Origin: Pyrenopolyporus hunteri | Taxonomy: Eukaryota > Ascomycota > Sordariomycetes > Xylariales > Hypoxylaceae | Direction of reading: 5' to 3' | DNA: 64,000 nt | Assembly (NCBI GenBank): GCA_902806595.1 | Contig: CADCXC010000009.1 | Span: forward strand, 868,001 to 932,000 | Shown here: positions 35,801 through 48,257 of the stretch, piece after piece | Numbering within the stretch: the first letter of the stretch is position 1 | Layout of the letters: each line of letters opens with the position of its first letter | Notes under the pieces: generated by a model | What the model was told of the DNA's origin: nothing | Databases searched by the model: none | Seen by the model: the letters and a program-made list of their open reading frames with translations, nothing else | Made by a program: the position numbers and the translations under genes

Positions 35801-38136
35801 CCAACGGCCATGAAGCTCGGGTGGCTTCTTTTCGAGCCTGCAGCCTTGCGGGGAATGTGGCCATCGTCCCTCAGACAGCCTCGACCCATTATGTCTGACA
35901 TGTTGACTCTTGTTTGTTATTGTCATTCGTCATCCGAGACAGAATACCAGCTGTCAACAGAACTTGTCGACCCTAAATCGTGCGCCTCGCCGTGCCCTCA
36001 ATGTCACCAACGGCCGCCCCCCTCTAACGTTACACCGGGGTTTCTCAATAAGTGTCATCGTGTTGTCCGATTCGCTATCGCCCACATCTCGTCTCAGACG
36101 TAGGCCGTAATGGGTGCAGCACTTTCGGCCCGCCGGACAAGCTTTGTATTTGTGATCATCTTCGATATCACCGTCGCCGCGGCGCTATGGGGAAGAACAT
36201 ATACACTGGTGAATCAACAGAGGCCGATTCTCGAGGCCTAGCCGCGAACCCCCTCCCTTACGAACCCTGGAGCTGATTCTAACCCGCGACAATTCAGGCC
36301 GCTGCCGGGGGGGGAGGAGATCAAAATAGCATACGTGTGAGTGTTAGCGGGCTTGGTCGAATCTGGCCGGGATGTAGAAGACGCCGTGCGATTGGGAGGA
36401 TCTAAGTAGTTTGAAAGGGTCTCCGATCTTGTAGAAGTACGCGAGCGGCACAGCAAGGTGCAACGTCAATTCCCGCATTGGGTCGTGGAATTCTGCCAAT
36501 TCTTGTCGCGGCAGCAGTGCTTCCAACCAGAAAAGGCCGACCCTGTTGCATTGCCGGCAGGTGTGGTCAGAGGAGTTTGTGAGTCTGGCAGCACTCCGAC
36601 CGCAGCCAATGGGCGCCCCGGGACAGGGATGCAGCTGTCATGCAATTTGGCGCGGGCGTGTGATGTCGAAAAAAAGGTCCAGGGCTCTCGTTAGGGCGCA
36701 GCGAATACCCGCGTCTAGAGCCGACAAGAGCTTCTTGATTTGCTGCTAACGCATGTGCTCGCCCCGTTGTCACAAATGTCTCGTATTAGCGTGCGAGTTA
36801 CATTAATATTTGACCCCGATAGTTGAAACGTAAAACCAAGGCGTAGAAAAGTCCCCCCTACTACAACAGGCCTCCGGCCCCGGTCATGAGGACGTTGTTC
36901 ATCGTAGTGAAGCTCGAACTTCTAACTCCCCCCTTTTCCTCCCCCCGGAATGGCGGCGGTGTCGCTCTGTAAAACGACGGCCTCCGCCGGGTACTGCTGA
37001 CGTAGCTGGTGTAGGTCATCATCTCGTCTCGGGCTATGCCTCGGTCAAGAAAGAAGAAATAGGGCTACATGGATCCTTCACCCCAAGCAAACAGGCGCGG
37101 AACGCTTCGTGGCAATGCCTCCTGTTACCTAATCCTCTCCCCTGGATCTTACTGCGACGTAATCGATCCGGGCGCTGCACGTGCTGACCTGTTTAGCTCC
37201 GGAGAACTCTTCCATTTTTGAATATAGTAGATTGCCATGTACCCTGCCCGGCCGGATAACACCCTTAGAACCGTGGGCCTGAGACTCCGTTCGCGCACGG
37301 CACGCACGGGACAATCCCACACTCGGCGTCTGACGCATAGCAACCATCAATTTACTTTCGTCCGAAAAGCGCGTTCTATAGTAAGGAGACTCGTGCGAAT
37401 GCCTGTCCCTTCGAGTTTGAGAACCAAGTGGACCTGTGGGCAACCCGGACGAAACAATTTTAGCACCCTGGTGGATCCTCGTCCTACCAATCGAGTAATT
37501 GGGGCCGCGATTGTTTATGATCCCGGCATTTCTTTTGTAGCTGGTTTCCGAGTTACCTGTCTGGAGCAACAATCTGTGGGGCGAGCGCAAAGCGCTTGTC
37601 GCGAATCATCGAGACCTGGCTCGGATACCTTTTGCCGCCGTTCGGGAAGGTGATCGATCCATAAGCGGCTTTCCGTCGCTTATTGGTCGAAGGCAGCAAC
37701 CCTCAGCAACCTTCAGCAACCAACAACCTACCTGGCTTACGACAAGGGGAAGCCAAACATCAGACGAGACAAACTCGATCAACCGCGTCCGCACATAAAA
37801 CCCATCTTCAGATTGGGGTTTCTTTTCTTAGAAATGGCCGGAACATTTTTGGGTTGAAGCTGCGACCCGCTTGGGAAAGCTTGGTAACGTGCTTGCGATA
37901 CGGGAAAGCAGGCATTCGGTATTGCGACCAAGACTCGTGCATGCTTGAAGCACGCGAAGGATTCTCATGCGGCTATTGCACGTATATTACACTATCGTTC
38001 CCCCGGTCTCCTTGCATCGACCCCCGATAAGGTTCACTACTACCCCTCATGACGCTAACACTAGAAAGCGGAGGTGGAAGTGTATAATGTTGTGTCAGGC
38101 TGACGGCGAGGTCAGTCAGCCAGGAGAGGAGAAAAA

Positions 38137-38156
38137 GGGGGGGGGGGGGGGGGGGG
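38137..38156 (+). repeat. Homopolymer run of 20 G
   Basis: Twenty consecutive G residues preceded by AAAAA and followed by TGTCC. It is the longest homopolymer in the window and lies in gene-free DNA. Confidence 0.95.
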
Positions 38157-39000
38157 TGTCCTGGAGGCCGAAGTAGGTAAACGGATGGCTTCGGTCGGTG
38201 ATTATTAAAGAGATCTGTCTTTTTTTTTCCTCTCTTTTCTCGCCATCCTCCTAGATTCACGCATGTTGTTACTGAGTATGCAGTATGACTTCAACTAAGC
38301 TCTCGGTCTATTACGCTAAGACAGCTGTTGGGGGCTGTAGCAGCCAGCCTCCACAGAGGAAAAAAATGATGAAGAGGAACAAATCCTATTGGGCCCAGAA
38401 CGAAAGTGCAATATAAGTAGATGTTATTACACTTTGGGTCGTCAAATAGGTAATAATGATAATTATAAATATCATGGACCATGCCGCCAAATGTTGGACC
38501 TTGGGTTTTCTTCGGTTTGGCCTTTTTAAACCCGGCCTTTGTGAGAGCGTGAGAGCATGCTGCAGGCCGCGTGCGACTTAGGCGCAAGTTTCTTGAGAAA
38601 TACCGGAAGTATGCCATGCCGATGTAAGATGGAGCTGGAGATGTGAGAAAGCCGGGCCACTAGTTAAAGCGGAAAAAGGTCCGGTGCTATCCCTGCTAGA
38701 GCCCTTATTACCGTCAGCCTGCAAGGTCGCGTCCAACAGCCGGCCGTCATATAAAAATAAGCGCGAGGTACGCCCCGGAGGCCGACCGCGCTTTGACAAT
38801 ACTCGACAAGAAGAGGCGTAACCACGAATGTACAGTGCATACATACCTGGGTAGGCATATACGTAGGATTAGCAGGGACGGGAAGGCAACAGAATAAAAA
38901 GAAATTCCAGCAAACCATAAAATATTCCATGTTCCCTACCTATCATGCCAGAGACTGCGGCTTACCACGCAAGGAGGTGACCCTATCGAAGGCCGTTACT

Positions 39001-39062
39001 AGGGAAAAGAGAAAAAAAAAAAAAAAGAAACAGGAAAGGAAAAAGAAAAAGAAAAAAGAAGT
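39001..39062 (+). repeat. A-rich polypurine tract
   Basis: About 60 bases that are almost entirely A and G on this strand, with an internal run of 14 A and repeats of the AAAAAG type; only one C interrupts it. It could be a low-complexity remnant or an old poly(A)-like tail; no element was recognised beside it. Confidence 0.85.
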
Positions 39063-40042
39063 GAAATTGAGATCCGGCCGAGTGGTTATGTGTCGGAATG
39101 CCAGTGAGAAGCTGTACAAGGGGTTCGCGAAGGATTCGTCGACTCGGGGATCGTCCAGGTGAGCGGAAGCGCAGGTAGAAGATCCAGTGTTAATAACGGA
39201 CTCTGGCGTTATGGCAAGCGTAAGTGCGTACCTAGTCGGCCGTGTACATGTATGTAGGTGCACCTCGCATATACTGTATACTGCCGGAGTGCCAGACCAA
39301 CATTGATGTTATGTTGGTGGTGGTTAATCCTGATTTCTCGGTGCTGCTAGCTCGGCGTAAATCCGTTTTGTTAGGTAATAGCTTTGTTACCGACAGCCAG
39401 GCCGGGGGCCTAACAAATGTGACAAGTCACGAGCTTGACCACGTTGCCCAAGACATGTAATGTGTAGGCAGGTAAGTAATGTATGTAGGCAGGTATGTTG
39501 TGTGTATGTATGTTGAAGTATGTAAGATATGCATTGCCTATAAACTCCGGTGGCGTCTGTATAATGCATACATATATACCTACCGACCTACCAACCTACC
39601 TTACTTACCTCATACATTATACGTACGTCGCAGCACGGGCTAGAGCGACATGGACGATGGTAAATAGTGTAGGGTAGCACAAGGGTGATCGAATGTTGGT
39701 GCAGTGCGAGGCAGACGTTGGTCCGTAGCGTCCTCGTGGCTGGCTCTGGTAGCATGGAAGGACTCCGCCAAACCGACCCAAGCCTTCTCGCCTTACCGCA
39801 TGTATGGATGTATGGATGTGCGGACGTGTGGGCGCATGTGTTGAAGGTTGGAGTTATTACAGCAATTTGAGCGCTGCAGGTTGTTTATTATCGTTTATGC
39901 GTCCATGTTTGATGTAAACTGTGGCTCATGTCTGAAGCCGACTCTTGAGTGAAACAGCATTTAGGTAACATGGAATACTGACTCCAAGTGTAATTACCTC
40001 TCGAGAAATATTGACACAATGGAGTACGTGTATAGGAGGTAT

Positions 40043-40089
40043 CTACCTAGGTACCTACATACCGCCTATGTATACCTACCTAGGTACCT
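40043..40089. repeat. Paired CCTAGGTACC palindromic motifs
   Basis: Two copies of CTACCTAGGTACCT lie about 30 bases apart (40043-40058 and 40075-40089), separated by GTAT/CATA-rich sequence. Single copies of the same core occur throughout the intergenic DNA of the window. Confidence 0.85.
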
Positions 40090-42000
40090 GTGCTCGGGTA
40101 CTCGTGACTAAGCGACAAGCCAACACGGGCGTGCGTACATGTACATGTACCAAACATCGAAAGCGCATGTATTCTTGTACATGCGTACATGCGCCTACTG
40201 CCTGTCCCATAGGTCACATGACACACACGCGCTAGGAGGTAATAGGTCTTTTCCCAGGCCGGCCCAAATAGGTACCCAAGTAACCCAAGTAAACATAAAC
40301 AACAATGGCTACTTTTTGGGCCTCACCATATATCTTCCGCGACAACATACCGAATTTAAAAAGATTGCCCTAGCTAGGTTCATAGACTAATATCATATCT
40401 ATTATTTCCCCCTAGTCGTATGCGAGAAGTGTAGAAACGAAGGTGAGCAGTCCCAAAAATACCCCAACTCGCTTCAAGAAATCATTCACAAATCACAACC
40501 AGTTTACCGCTCACCCCCCGTCTACGTCTGTCCAATAGCAGGCCGCCAGTCTTGAATAGCCGCCCACTGCCTACTGACTAAACTTATAAGCGCCCTGACA
40601 TCATGGCATCGCTCGTCGCTCAAGCATGTGTTCGAGAAAATTTCCTCTGCCTGTGCCCGCAGTTCGACGCGCCTAGTTCGACGTTGTAGGCGTCTCTTGC
40701 TTGCATCCCGCCCAACCCTGTCTTAACCCTGCCTGCTATTTCGGTCCCAGATCACCTGCAGGGAATCTGCTTGTCATACCTTTCCGACTGGCGCCATCGT
40801 GATCCTATCTGTAAGGTACCAAGGCGGCAATACGACACTGCCCTCCTTTAGCTAAGTACTTGAAGTCTGGGGAAAAGGCTAGGAGAGCGGGCGTCTCGCC
40901 ATTATGCACGGGAGCCCTGCGTGGTGTCCATCACTACTATGAAAAACGTCTCCTCCGCATCATCCCCTATTTTGCTACTTCCAGAAGCGCCCGCGGCCCA
41001 TCTACCTGGCCTTGATTCGCTGGCTACCCTTCGTTGAAGCCTTCCCTAGCGATCAGAGCTAGGAGTTGGAGGTTCGCCGCAACCATACCGAGTACCATGG
41101 TGCTGGTCTGCCTTACGCGATACTACTGGCACTAGAGACACATGCACGTGTACGTAGGGTCATCACATTGCCCCTATTGGTGTACCTGACAGTACAGGGC
41201 CGAGTCAACCCTCAAGGTTCCAACGGTGTTCAAGATTATCGCCGTGCCCCTTGCGGCCCAGCCTTAGCTACTGCCTGCAGCGTATCTCACTCGGAGATTC
41301 CGTACCACGAAGGATCTGCTAGAGCGTTTATTTTTAGGGGGCTTGCTAAAATAGGATCGAGCCTCAATCTGCAGCCGCTCACGGGCTGCAAGTGTTAATT
41401 AGACGTCACCTCGCGGATCGTGATCTTGAGTAATTTTTCCATTTCTCGCAATATAACCCGTATGCAAAGCGTTTCTCTAAGTTACAACTCTTCTAAGCGC
41501 GCTCAACTCGGTCTACGTGACTATAACTGATCACTTATAGCTTATTACTCTTGTTTCGCTCGTATACTCGATTCTCCCTCAATAGAATCGGCCCTTCTCA
41601 ACCTACCCCTATTCATTGGTGGCCGTTATCATCTCCATCTATTGCCGTTGTTTCAAGTTCACCAAAATTGCGTTTCCCCCTTTTACCTTGCTGCCTCACG
41701 GCGGTTGGAGAGATTGCTCATCATTCTTCACACCGCTAAGATCACGGGCACGCTAGTCCTCTTACACACCAAGTGAAACAAGTATCTACGGCAAGGTTGG
41801 TGGTTCAGATAACCTAACAAGCACATCACAATTCAGAGATGACTTATCAAAAATGGCGCTAGAGAACCACAAAGTGTGTTTCGTCAGAGACAGTCGTGCC
41901 GCTCATCATTATCAAGTGTAATAAGGCCTCCAGTCACATTAGGATTGCCTCAAATCAGTTGACTCGAAGTGGAGACGGAAGCAAAATGTCTCCAACTCCC

Positions 42001-45000
42001 TAACTCGTGATGAGCTCGACGAGTTTCTGAGAACCATACCAGATCGCCGAGTCTTATAGGCCAGCCCATTTCGATGCCAGTCCCCAGACTTAAGTAACTA
42101 CTTACAAAAGCCTGCCCGCAGGAAGATACCAGTCCTTTAAAAATGGGGGGATGGATCTAACTCATTCGCGTCCGGATTCTGATCGTTAGCTATGAATCGT
42201 TGGGGAAACGCGGGTATCACTGCAAAATATAATAGATACCTCTTCACGATTCTATTATATAGGTAGGTAGGTAGGTAAAACGAGAACTAAGTAACAGCCG
42301 AAGCACTATAATTGCCTATTTGGGTGTAGATCTAGAAGGATTCATTTTAGTATCACTGACGATAGCCAAGTCTTAACTACGTTCAAATAAAGGTGAATAT
42401 AAGATCAAAGACTAGGTACTTCAAGTTAAGGGGGGTCTTTTCCTATTGGTGCCTTCTGGCTTTCCGATATCAGATCTCCACTATATGTGTTGTTAATGTC
42501 ATTCATTCTAAAGACTACATGGCTTAGCTCATGCTCCCCCACGAGATACGTACAGGAAGGTAGAGGTAAGAGAGACTACAATGACGAAATTAGGCAGAGT
42601 AGTACCTACATACTGATAACATCAACTGGGGGTTAAGCGACTTAAGATTCGAAAAGACTTCGTAAGCAATTGCTAATGGATAAAGGCATATGATTCTGCA
42701 CTGAAAATGACTCGGTTTGGGATATATTAGGCTAATTGGGGAGGGCATGGAATTCTACGTTATCGGGCAGTTGGCTAAAGGAGTATTTGGAATCCTGATG
42801 TTACGCAGCTAAGCTATACGTAATATATGCAACGTCTAATATCCCCCATCAGCCTCATATTAAGGTTAGCTACCCCCGGGGCCAAGCTACCTAGCAGATT
42901 TCCTATTCGGTATTTCCGAGGATTCGGGGTCGTCCCCCTACTTCCAAACTACCGGAATTATATGGGCTGGACGGGTTATTAATTATATAATCATTAATAA
43001 TCCTTACGTTTTCGGGTCTAACCTGATATTGTAATCCGAGCATTACGTACTTAGCTAACTATACGTCCTTCGTAAGGATACGATCCGGTGGAATGATAGC
43101 AATAAGGGCCGGTGGGTAGATAGATGACCAGAGGCCGTTGTAGCCAGCCTTTTTACGTTGCATTAATCAAACAGTACTAAAGTGGCATTTAGTAACGTAG
43201 CATAGGATTCTATAAGCTTCACCTCGCTTATGGCTATCATAGGAGGTTCACATTACAATAGCCTCTATCTATCTCCTTATACTAAGCTAATCGGAGTTTC
43301 CAAAAACATAGGAAATAACAACATTGATATATGGACCTTGGGAAAACGACCTATTAATGAGGAGTCTATAGAACCCGCAGTATTTTCTAATTATGTTATA
43401 TCGAGAAATCATACCATCTTGTTTTTTACGATCCTAGATTTTGGCAATATGGAGTCCGGTACCTTAGAGTGTTGAGGTTGATGTTGATGATATTCCCTGC
43501 ATCTAGGATTGGAATGGCCATCCGGTGTCCCGGTTATTTGATACTTTTTATAGTATTAGTATAGAGGCATCAAACCTTAGAATTGACGTTAAATAACCTA
43601 CCTCGGAGAGTGATACCGCCTTTAATTACACTACATACCGAAACTCAGGCCCATATAATTTGCGCGTAATCAACATTAGAGCTATATAATCCAGGGAATT
43701 ATATAATAGTTTAACGGCCGGCCGTTTAGTTCTAGATAACTAGCTCTACCACACTAGAGCCCTATACCCTAGGAAATCGACGCCAAACCCGCAGGGCCAG
43801 AATTATCAGGTGGTACCTTCGATGACCCCTGAAAATCTCTGCTAGTCAGCAAGTTCTTTATCCTTCGGATTCTAACCACTAACTGTTAGCTACGAGCCAA
43901 GTTTCAGGAGAGGTGATACCCGACGTAACATGAATACAGAACTTTGTACCTTAGGGGACGCTGGAATTGTCGAGCTCGATGAGAAGTCAGCGAGGCTATA
44001 TGATAGGGCAAATTGGGTAAATAGATGTTTGGGATCACTTGGCTATTATAGAGGAGACGAGATCTAAGTGTCCCTTTGTCGAAGAGGATGGGCCCCATAG
44101 GACAGGAGCGTGAGAGTCGTTGAAGAGAAGGTAGCTATAGTAGGAAACGGAGCTGTAGTTTGTGGTTCAGATGGGACATACTACGACTGTCCCCTGAGGA
44201 CTAAGCATAAGTTGGTTCTAGCCGACCATACGGTGGGGGAGACAACTCTATTGTTGTAGGAGCAACCGAAACTAACCAGACTAGATGTCCAGTGTACATA
44301 AGGTTATATATTTATTAGAAGAGGATAGAGTGACGTAGATCTCGTACGTCCGTAACATGACGTTGGTGAATGTCCCCTTAAGCTCCAAGAAGCATCATAC
44401 TTCTACTGTAAGACTAGGACTTGACGTGGGACTTGCGAAACGTACAAATATTAACACTTGACGGATATATTCGTATTTACTTTAGCTAAGGTGTCGCCCT
44501 TAATAGCCATTTATAGCGATTCCGGGTTGCCCTTCAAAATATGTCCTCGAGAATTTGGTATTTTTTGAGAAAGGAGGATAGCTCGGTTAGGTACCTACCT
44601 AAGGAAGTCACGCAGGTGGATAGCAGCCGTCCTGTAGGTATATAGGATTCTTATTCGTCGCCCAAGTTCTCAGTGCTACTTACGACCTAGCGAAGTATTT
44701 CGGTTTTCGGGATGCGGACACATGAGGCATGTGTTTCTTCGTCCCCGCCCTTCATGGATACCCAGTTCTCTGAGGGCTCGGTTAGGTAAGATAGCTCAGC
44801 AGCTCATGCAAAACGAAGTTGCTTTCCCTTACTATACGCTCGGCATCGTGACATCGGCGATGCGTATAGTGGAGAATACCTATAAGAAAAAGCCATATAG
44901 TTATGGCGTGGTAGAAAGTAGTGATCTGCGTGAATAAGTGTGGGTTCATAGTCGTACGTTCTATGTAATAATTCTAGCTTGCAAGGACCCGGTCCCGCCG

Positions 45001-45733
45001 ATTTCTGAGCCGAGGCTGTGATTACTATGGGGTAAGGCGGTCTAGAGGAAGTCTGATCGACCGTACTATTTGGAAGATCTTGAACTTATTGTAGAGTTAA
45101 GGTATGTTTAATTCCAAATGCGGTAAGTTGTTTTGTGGTTGTTGAGTGTTGGGTGAGGTTTCGGTGCAACGTCGAGTCCTAGACTTTATGATTTCAACAA
45201 CTCACTCCATCGCTCCCATGGTGTCTTCTACTAATATTAGCAACGGTCTGAAGTCTACATGGACTAACATATATCATACTTGGACTCTTTTTTAGTTATC
45301 ACCACAGTGGGTACTAGGCTTCAGACCACCGCCAACACAACTATGGGTATACTACCAAAGCAAACCCACTCGATGGAATATTAGTATTGTTGGGATATAG
45401 CTCATATAGCCAACGTTAAATGGTAAGTGGAAAGCAAAGAAAAAAGAAAAAACAGTCCAAAAGGACAAAAACAAAACGTACAACACCGGGGATTCGCTGG
45501 TCGTCACCGACCCAACTACTAATCCGGCGGTATCCAGCTTATCTAAGGGGGAGCGGACGGGACCCCGAGTTCTCTAGATCCTATGGTCGTACGTGATGGC
45601 TTACTTTGTTGTTTTGCTATATGTACTCGCTCGTCTGCCCAAAGAACCCAGCAAGCCGAGTCTGCGGCCACTAGCACTGTGCCCACTCGTGACTGGTACA
45701 AGAGCATTGTCTACAGTAAAATTTCCATCAATC
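42001..45733. other. Gene-free TpA-rich stretch, possible RIP-degraded repeat
   Basis: A+T-rich sequence with very many TA steps. In the 300 bases 43441-43740 I count by eye about 34 TpA and 27 CpA plus TpG. Stop codons interrupt all frames; the longest open frame is 81 codons (43230-43475). A (TAGG)4 run lies at 42260-42277. Composition and lack of coding potential fit a mutated repeat, but I could not identify a transposon domain or paired long terminal repeats. Confidence 0.5.
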
Positions 45734-45819
45734 GGGTTCATGGCCTAATGGTAAGGCGTCAGATTTCGGTCTAAGAACCAGTCCTCTGAAGATTGCAGGT
45801 TCGATCCCTGCTGAGCTCG
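45734..45819 (+). tRNA. tRNA-Arg (anticodon UCG) with a 14-nt intron
   Basis: The 7-bp acceptor stem pairs GGGTTCA (45734-45740) with TGAGCTC (45812-45818), allowing G-T pairs, and G45819 is the discriminator base. The D arm is GCC-loop-GGC with A box TGGCCTAATGG. The anticodon stem TCAGA/TCTGA encloses TTTCGG, an intron and one C. The anticodon T45766-C45767-G45768 follows the invariant T. The 5-nt variable loop is AGATT. The T arm GCAGG-TTCGATC-CCTGC contains B box GGTTCGATCCC. The intron, placed after the base 3' of the anticodon as in eukaryotic nuclear tRNAs, is 45770-45783. It decodes CGA and, by wobble, CGG. It is the only gene seen in about 15 kb. Confidence 0.92.
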
Positions 45820-45851
45820 TTCTATTTGAATATCACAGTTTGTTGGTTTAA

Positions 45852-45860
45852 TTTTTTTTT
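45852..45860 (+). terminator. RNA polymerase III T-run terminator
   Basis: Nine consecutive T on the coding strand, 33 bases after the tRNA end, the first run of four or more T downstream. Pol III terminates at such runs, so the primary transcript likely has a trailer of about 30 nt. Confidence 0.75.
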
Positions 45861-48257
45861 ACATTTTTCTCTTTTTGCTAGTTCTTCTCCACTAAAACAC
45901 ACATGCGTTATTTTGCGTGTAGGAAAAAGAGGAAACGTAGGTACCTATCTGTAAATGTAGGGATCCGTTAACCTGCTGTTTTCTTAGCCAGCTCCCTATA
46001 AGTGAGAATTGCGCTTACACTAGTCGTGCGTTATTACTCACCCGACCTTCGATCAAACTGGTGGTATAAGTTGACAAGTATCACGGAACTAGCGGGATGT
46101 GTTGATTTGATCTTCATTTGGCCTACATATAATTCTATGTACGAAATTGTCACCGAAGTTTAATAGGGGATAGAATAAGATCGGCGAGCAGGGGCTGTAT
46201 GCATCCAAATTGAGTGAGCCTGGAAGGCGGTGTTTGTCGGTATTTATTTCACCTAGGGTCCAATAGTTCGTACCGATAGGGTGCGGCCGTAACATCGAGA
46301 TGGTAAGGCTGAAAGGCTCTATAACATACTGGCTTCTTCGACTTTGGGAGCTATGAGCTCTATAAGATCTAGATAGCCAAAAGAACCAACGTACATGATC
46401 TTAGGCGATCTGCACCGCATGCAACAACGTACGGCCGACTGTTCGCTGTTTAACTCTCAACAAGAGCGTATGCGTTTGTCCCATTATTTACTTGTCGTCT
46501 ATAAGGCTTCTGTTAGCGATGTCATCTAAACGCTTTCCATGTCATATTCATGGAGATCCTTTGCATCCTACTCGCTACAGCAATTAAGCGGGACCCATAA
46601 CTCCTGTCGGTGTTAGGAGTTAAGAGGTTGAATAATATAAGGGTAGGGAGTTAACTGATTCGCAGCTACCAGGTTTATGTCATCGAATATCGTATAATCA
46701 GTTCGGTGAAAGGATCTGGCATCGGAGCCATTCCCGGATTCCATGATGGTTTATCAATACTGGCCATGCTCTATATCGTGTTATCCCTTCACCGGTTGAA
46801 GCTTTCCAGGCCAATAGTATTAATACCGGAGATGCCGGGCACCGGTAAATTCGGATTGGGGAATCGGGTGAACCATAATCGGAATGAATGCTACCGGGCG
46901 GCATTTTAGCTACCGCGGCTTCCGGGACCAGCATCTCTCAACTCGGGCTGCATCTCAACCCTGTTGTGGGGAGGTATGGGTGAGGAGGCGTGGTGGGTGG
47001 GGCCCAGACAGGTCGAGATGAAAGACCGGATCTCGATCCAGGAACTCTTGGGTATTGTAGATGTATGTAGGGAAAGCTATCGCGCTTGAATGTTTTCTTG
47101 AGCGACAATGTTCATTCTCGCTCGTTCTGAAAGGTCGCTGGTAGAAGGCGTTGTATGACTATCATATCTGATATACCTTGGGTTAGGGAGTATTCGCGCC
47201 CGCCTTCGGAGATGAACTCGTAGCGCTCTGGAGGAGGTAAGAGATACCCCATTAGGAAATTCACTGACCACCCCTTTGGGCCGCTAATGTGCGACGTGCA
47301 AAACTGCGAGGTCCGCTGTGGTGAGCGTCTGGCCAATGATGGGGATACCAAGAAAAATCGTCGTGGTAAGAATTTGAAAATGGGATGATGGGTGAAGCGG
47401 GAATATACTTTGTAGGGAGCTTAAGTCGGTACTGTACGTAAAGAAATGAATAAGGACATCATTCAAGGTAGTATATATTCCCAATTCGCATGGCCGAGAT
47501 TTCCAGTTCCCAATCACAGAGTCGCCAAAGGTCAGAAAAGAAGGGGGCAGTTTAGGTTTAAAAATAACTCCCGAAGCAAAAGCCCAGAGACAGGCGAGTT
47601 AGGGTGGACCTCGACGGCGGATCGGCGTTTTGGGCCCCATTCATTTTGGGAAAGGAGCTATCTTTAAATCCAGCCGGAGTAACTCCGTAGGTCGTAAAGT
47701 TCTTAACAGGACAGCGCCAAGACATCAGATAATGCTGGATGCTTGCCTAGCTGGGAATAGTCGCAACGGAGTTTCCAGGCGTACTTCCTCCCTTGTTTCC
47801 GGCCACCATCTTGCACCGGGGAAACTGGGAAACTGCAAATGGTTCAAGGTTTGATGCAACATCCATAGAGCGAGAGAGGGAGAGAGCATCTCTGTACAAT
47901 ACCTACATACATAGGTACACATACATACATACCTACCTACCTAGCTACTACCTACCTTGCCTTAGGTAAACTGCTAAGTCGGTGCTAATCTGTTTTTTAC
48001 TTTTTTCCCTTTTTCCCTTTCCCTTCCCCCCCGTACTACCGGACTTTGACTTCTTCTCAATCAGGTATTCTCCTAAGTCCTGGCTTTTTTTCTTTTTTCC
48101 TCGAGCAACACACGCCCTCAGAGGGGGGGATACCTCTATTCCCTCTCCCCCTGCCTTGACTTCCGCTAGAGCTTATTTCCGATTCCGTCTCAATCCAAAT
48201 TCTCCATCCGCCGACTGGGACTTTGGCGCTTTGAGACTTCTAACCCGGGCACACACG
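45861..48257. other. Intergenic region upstream of the Zn2Cys6 regulator
   Basis: About 2.4 kb. Small frames on both strands (for example 46698-46934 minus, 47446-47667 plus) look like chance. A TACC/CATA microsatellite-like block lies at 47900-47957, followed by a strongly C/T-rich stretch (47990-48170) that is probably the leader of the following gene. Confidence 0.55.

Larger units (their letters stand above)
32851..42000. other. Long gene-free stretch (first part), mosaic composition
   Basis: Over 9 kb without a supported gene. The first few hundred bases are upstream sequence of the acetyltransferase fusion. Between 33.0 and 41.4 kb, blocks of moderate GC (33.3-33.9, 35.8-38.0, 40.6-41.4 kb) alternate with purine-rich (34.0-34.4 kb) and TAGG/GTAC-rich blocks. 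Frames up to 153 codons (37129-37590 minus) have no recognisable domain or splice context. Simple sequences include a CG-dinucleotide run near 35095-35106, a 20-G run (38137-38156) and a long purine tract (39001-39062). Decayed genes or transposons could be hidden here but I cannot show one by reading. Confidence 0.5.

Noticed and set aside
37129..37653. Overlapping frames of 138-153 codons on both strands
   Set aside because: Both strands are open over the same bases, neither shows a domain or coding-like bias, so no call was made.
44104..44600. Fragments vaguely like a retrotransposon polyprotein
   Set aside because: The open pieces are about 50 codons, interrupted by stops, with no diagnostic motif.
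45300..45560. Possible solo long terminal repeat (TGTTGGGATATAGC start) upstream of the tRNA
   Set aside because: I could find no matching CA-ending terminus with a target-site duplication, and no second copy in the window.
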